A DNA stretch of 64,000 nucleotides from [Mycobacterium] vasticus (GTDB lineage: Bacteria; Actinomycetota; Actinomycetes; Mycobacteriales; Mycobacteriaceae): the NCBI RefSeq assembly GCF_020181595.1, contig NZ_CP084028.1, forward strand, positions 3,901,765 to 3,965,764. The letters run 5' to 3'. The position numbers were made by a program, and so were the translations under genes. The notes below the pieces were generated by a model, which was given only the letters and a program-made list of their open reading frames with translations, was not told the origin of the DNA and searched no databases. This document shows, piece after piece, positions 60,879-64,000 of the stretch (its first letter is position 1; every line of letters starts with the position of its first letter).

Positions 60879-60923
60879 GCGGCCGCGCCACGGCTGACCC
60901 CGACCTGTCCGTGGCGCGGCCGC
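60879..60923. terminator. 15-bp perfect GC-rich hairpin after doxX
   Basis: Arms 60879-60893 and 60909-60923 pair perfectly around a 15-base loop. Only a weak T-containing stretch follows, so termination would be of the non-canonical type often seen in mycobacteria. Confidence 0.5.
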
Positions 60924-61003
60924 ATCTTGTCGGTCATGTCAACTCATGTCAGTGAGGCCACCACCCTGCGCGGCGGTAGCAGCGGCAACGCTTAAATAGG
61001 GGG

Positions 61004-61627
61004 GTGCCACACGCCGGCGGCGGTTTCAATCCGCCCGAACCGACCGATAAGGGCGGGCCGGACTACGGCCGGTTCCTGGAGACCATGCGCGCTCTGCAGG
61101 ACCACGCCCGGGCCGCCAACGCCCCCGACGAGGTATTCAGCCGGGCTGCCGACGCAGTGCAGCAGGTCTGCGACCTGCTGGCGCCGTTCGACGCCGACGA
61201 ATGGTCGTCGCCGTCGGGACGCCGGCTGGACCTGCCGATGCGCGGCAACCTGCTGCCGGTGCCGATGAAGCTGGAGCGGGAACGCTCGCAGGACGGGTCC
61301 GCCGACCGGCTGCGTGGCTGGGCCCGATTCCGGCGCTTCCACCTAGGGCGCAACGGGGCGGCGCACGGTGGGGCCATCGCGTTGCTGTTCGACTCGGTGC
61401 TGGGAACCGCGTCGTGGCTGCTCACCGGCGGGCCCTATCAGCGCACCGCCTACCTGCACATCAACTACCGCAACATCGTCCCGATCGAGCGGGAGCTGCA
61501 GATCGAGGCATGGGTCAGCCGCACCGAGGGCCGCAAGATCTTCGTCGAGACCCGGCTGTGCGACGGCGACACGCTGCTCACCGACGCCGAGGCCTTGTTC
61601 GTGGTGCTCAAACCCGGCCAGCCGTGA
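61004..61627 (+). CDS. PaaI-family hotdog thioesterase
   Basis: A 207-residue protein whose C-terminal half is a 4HBT hotdog fold: NGAAHGGAIALLFDSVLGTA is the active-site loop and helix, with YLHINYRNIVPIERELQIEA and GRKIFVETRLCDGDTLLTDA completing the sheet. The N-terminal 90 residues are helical and polar, typical of a mycobacterial subgroup. It should hydrolyse acyl-CoA. The GTG at 61004 sits within AGGGGGGTG; the exact start is uncertain. The thrS gene follows after 91 bases. Confidence 0.83.
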   Translation: MPHAGGGFNPPEPTDKGGPDYGRFLETMRALQDHARAANAPDEVFSRAADAVQQVCDLLAPFDADEWSSPSGRRLDLPMRGNLLPVPMKLERERSQDGSADRLRGWARFRRFHLGRNGAAHGGAIALLFDSVLGTASWLLTGGPYQRTAYLHINYRNIVPIERELQIEAWVSRTEGRKIFVETRLCDGDTLLTDAEALFVVLKPGQP

Positions 61628-61718
61628 GGTCGGCGTACTCCCGAGCGGCCGGCCGGATCAGCCCCGATAGCATGGCCGCAGACGTTTCGACACTTCACAT
61701 CCCCTTGGAGACCACGCC

Positions 61719-63764
61719 ATGAGTGCGCCCGCACAGCCCGCCCCGATCCGGGTTCCTGCCGGCACCACTGCCGCCGACGCGGTGCGCGCAGCGGGTCTGC
61801 CCAGCCGGGGGGCGCCGGACGCGATCGTGGTGGTGCGTGACGGGTGCGGCAAACTGCGCGACCTGAGCTGGATTCCCGACACCGACGCCGAGGCGGTTCC
61901 GGTGCCGGCCGACACCGACGACGGCCGCAGCGTCATCCGGCACTCGTGTGCCCACGTGCTCGCCCAGGCGGTCCAGGACCTGTTCCCGGCTGCCAAGCTC
62001 GGCATCGGCCCGCCGATCACCGACGGCTTCTACTACGACTTCGACGTGCCGGAGGCCTTCACCCCGGAGGATCTGGAAAAGCTCGAGAAGCGCATGCGCG
62101 CGATCATCAAGGACGGCCAGCTGTTCGCCCGCCGGGTCTATGAGTCCAAGGACGCCGCCCGCGCTGAGCTGGCCGGTGAGCCGTTCAAGCTGGAGCTCGT
62201 GGACGACAAGTCCGGTGACAGCGACATCATGGAAGTCGGTGGAGATGAGCTCACCGCCTACGACAACCTGAATCCCCGTACCCGGGAACGGATCTGGGGC
62301 GACCTGTGCCGTGGCCCGCATATCCCGACCACCCGGTTCATCCCGGCGTTCAAGCTCACCCGCTCCTCGGCTGCCTACTGGCGCGGTGATCAGAACAACG
62401 CAAGCCTGCAGCGCGTCTACGGCACCGCATGGGAATCGCAGGAGGCCTTGGACAGCCACCTCGAGCTGATCGAGGAGGCGCTGCGCCGCGACCACCGCAA
62501 ACTCGGCGTCGAGCTGGACCTGTTCAGCTTCCCCGACGAGATCGGTTCGGGCCTACCGGTTTTCCACCCCAAGGGCGGCATCATCCGCCGGGAGCTGGAA
62601 GAGTACTCGCGGCGCAAGCACATCGAGGCCGGCTACCAGTTCGTCAACACCCCGCACATCACCAAGTCCGAGCTCTACGAGACGTCCGGCCACCTGGAGT
62701 GGTACCGCGAGGGCATGTACCCGGCGATGCACATCGACGCGGAGCTCGCCGAAGACGGCACCCTGCGCAAGCCCGGTCAGGATTACTACCTCAAGCCGAT
62801 GAACTGCCCCATGCACCACCTGATCTTCCGGTCGCGGGGGCGCTCCTACCGAGAACTTCCATTGCGGCTCTTCGAGTTCGGCAGCGTCTACCGCTACGAG
62901 CGTTCCGGTGTGATCCACGGGCTGACCCGGGTCCGCGGCATGACCCAGGACGACGCGCACATCTACTGCACGCGCGCCAACATGCGCGAGGAATTGACGT
63001 CGCTGCTGCGGTTCGTGCTCGACCTGCTGGCCGACTACGGCCTGGACGACTACTTCCTGGAGCTGTCCACCAAGGACCCGGAGAAGTACGTCGGCTCCGA
63101 CGAGGTGTGGGAGGAGGCGACCGAGACGCTGCGCGAGGTCGCCGAAGCCTCCGGGCTGACCCTGGTTCCCGACCCCGGTGGCGCGGCGTTCTACGGGCCG
63201 AAGATCTCGGTGCAGGTCAAGGATGCCCTCGGGCGCAGCTGGCAGATGTCGACCATCCAGCTCGACTTCAACATGCCCGACCGCTTCGAGCTGGAGTACA
63301 CCGCCAGTGATGGAACCCGGCAGCGGCCGGTGCTCATCCACCGGGCACTGTTCGGTTCGATCGAGCGGTTCTTCGGGGTGCTCACCGAGCACTACGCCGG
63401 CGCCTTCCCGGCCTGGCTGGCGCCGGTGCAGGTGGTCGGCATCCCGGTCGCCGACCAGCACGTGGGCTACCTGGAAGACGTTGCCGCGCAACTGCGCAGC
63501 CAGGGCGTGCGCGTCGAGGTGGACGCCAGCGACGACCGGATGCCCAAGAAGATCGTCAACCACACCAACCAGCGGGTGCCGTTCATGCTGCTCGCCGGCG
63601 ACCGGGACGTCGAGGCGGGCGCGGTGAGCTTCCGATTCGGCGACCGCACCCAGATCAACGGGGTGCCCCGAGATGAGGCGGTGGCGGCGATCACCGGCTG
63701 GATCGCGGCGCGGGACAACACCGCACCGACCGCCGACACGGTGAAGGCGGGCGGCAGCACGTGA
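61719..63764 (+). CDS. thrS: Threonyl-tRNA synthetase
   Basis: A 681-residue class II synthetase charging tRNA-Thr. An N-terminal TGS-like part ([20 protein letters not shown]), an editing/second additional domain with [16 protein letters not shown], motif 2 region [20 protein letters not shown] (zinc Cys and His), [15 protein letters not shown], motif 3 near [19 protein letters not shown], and the anticodon-binding C-terminus from [23 protein letters not shown] 61719 is the natural start. Its stop overlaps the HIT gene (GTGA), as in M. tuberculosis (Rv2614c-Rv2613c). Confidence 0.97.
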   Translation: MSAPAQPAPIRVPAGTTAADAVRAAGLPSRGAPDAIVVVRDGCGKLRDLSWIPDTDAEAVPVPADTDDGRSVIRHSCAHVLAQAVQDLFPAAKLGIGPPITDGFYYDFDVPEAFTPEDLEKLEKRMRAIIKDGQLFARRVYESKDAARAELAGEPFKLELVDDKSGDSDIMEVGGDELTAYDNLNPRTRERIWGDLCRGPHIPTTRFIPAFKLTRSSAAYWRGDQNNASLQRVYGTAWESQEALDSHLELIEEALRRDHRKLGVELDLFSFPDEIGSGLPVFHPKGGIIRRELEEYSRRKHIEAGYQFVNTPHITKSELYETSGHLEWYREGMYPAMHIDAELAEDGTLRKPGQDYYLKPMNCPMHHLIFRSRGRSYRELPLRLFEFGSVYRYERSGVIHGLTRVRGMTQDDAHIYCTRANMREELTSLLRFVLDLLADYGLDDYFLELSTKDPEKYVGSDEVWEEATETLREVAEASGLTLVPDPGGAAFYGPKISVQVKDALGRSWQMSTIQLDFNMPDRFELEYTASDGTRQRPVLIHRALFGSIERFFGVLTEHYAGAFPAWLAPVQVVGIPVADQHVGYLEDVAAQLRSQGVRVEVDASDDRMPKKIVNHTNQRVPFMLLAGDRDVEAGAVSFRFGDRTQINGVPRDEAVAAITGWIAARDNTAPTADTVKAGGST

Positions 63765-64000
63765 CCGCCGGCGAGGAGCAGTCGATCGTGGACACCGGCG
63801 CCGGTGAGCCCGATCGCCTCGAGCGGCTCTGGACCCCCTACCGGATGACCTACCTGGCCGAGGGACCGCTGCAGCGCACCGGGTCCGCACGCTCCAGCCG
63901 GCCCTTCACCGACATCCCCACCATGTCCGACGAGGACGGGCTGGTGGTGGCCCGCGGCGAACACGTCTACGCGGTACTGAACCTCTACCCGTACAACCCC
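63761..64000 (+). CDS. HIT-family hydrolase/AP4A phosphorylase (Rv2613c-like), cut by the window end
   Basis: The first 80 codons of a HIT-family protein. [13 protein letters not shown] is the characteristic N-terminus of the mycobacterial AP4A phosphorylase/HIT group, and [20 protein letters not shown] leads to the strand before the HxHxH site, which lies beyond the window. It begins at the GTG overlapping the thrS stop. These enzymes split diadenosine polyphosphates. Partial only because of the window edge. Confidence 0.85.
   Translation, partial: MTAGEEQSIVDTGAGEPDRLERLWTPYRMTYLAEGPLQRTGSARSSRPFTDIPTMSDEDGLVVARGEHVYAVLNLYPYNP

Noticed and set aside
1..64000. CRISPR arrays, rRNA genes, prophage genes or a replication origin
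   Set aside because: No regularly spaced direct repeats, rRNA-like stretches, phage structural genes or DnaA-box clusters were noticed on reading both strands.

Overview
The window is from a mycobacterium other than M. tuberculosis, probably an environmental species. The evidence is high G+C, frequent GTG starts and 4-base ATGA/GTGA gene overlaps, mycobacterial markers (AftC, an MPT64 homologue, ClpC2, HemQ, F420-type oxidoreductase) and, from about 28.1 kb to 51.2 kb, a gene order that matches from memory the M. tuberculosis Rv2695 to Rv2667 segment. Names and comparisons come from recognising sequences by eye; no database search was run.

Left part, 1-28,095, is accessory and visibly lower in G+C. 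It starts with the frameshifted tail of a TetR regulator and a DUF6188 gene, followed by an F420-type oxidoreductase, a thioesterase with no normal start codon, and a coupled pair of papain-like-fold enzymes (BtrH-like plus transglutaminase-like). At 5.0-12.6 kb lies an alkane-oxidation cassette: AraC regulator, ferredoxin, CYP153 P450, ferredoxin reductase, SCP2-like protein, acyl-CoA ligase and nicotinoprotein alcohol dehydrogenase. The P450 looks proteobacterial, so this cassette was probably acquired. A carboxylesterase, an enoyl-CoA hydratase/TIGR03084/AtuA operon and a TetR gene follow. From 19 to 28 kb the DNA is decaying: a broken Rv1264-like adenylate cyclase, an acyl-CoA dehydrogenase/TetR divergent pair with two palindromic operators, an SDR, a CYP136-like P450 pseudogene, a beheaded flavin monooxygenase and a complete IS21-family element.

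Core part, 28,096-51,762, carries housekeeping functions: two TrkA-type K+ uptake proteins, an APC permease, an RNA methyltransferase, an SLC13/ArsB permease, a CBS protein, dxs (isoprenoid precursors), a PACE-type efflux protein, RNase D, hemE-hemY-hemQ (coproporphyrin-dependent haem synthesis), msrB, aftC (arabinan), an exported hydrolase, ribD-like, zapE, an MPT63-like secreted protein and clpC2 behind a promoter with two matching operators.

Right part, 51,763-64,000, begins with a tRNA cluster: Val(GAC), Cys and Gly on the minus strand and Val(CAC) on the plus strand, with strong terminators at both ends. Then come an MPT64-like secreted protein, a two-domain ABM-like protein, dedA, a fadD, a frameshifted enoyl-CoA hydratase, fdxA with a cysteine-containing regulator, a membrane protein, a cupin, a nitronate monooxygenase, a doxX gene with an 11-bp inverted repeat in its promoter, a thioesterase, thrS and the start of a HIT-family gene cut by the window edge.

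Several genes show a TANNNT hexamer ending 6-8 bases before the start codon, the arrangement expected of leaderless mycobacterial transcripts. No CRISPR array, rRNA gene or prophage was seen.
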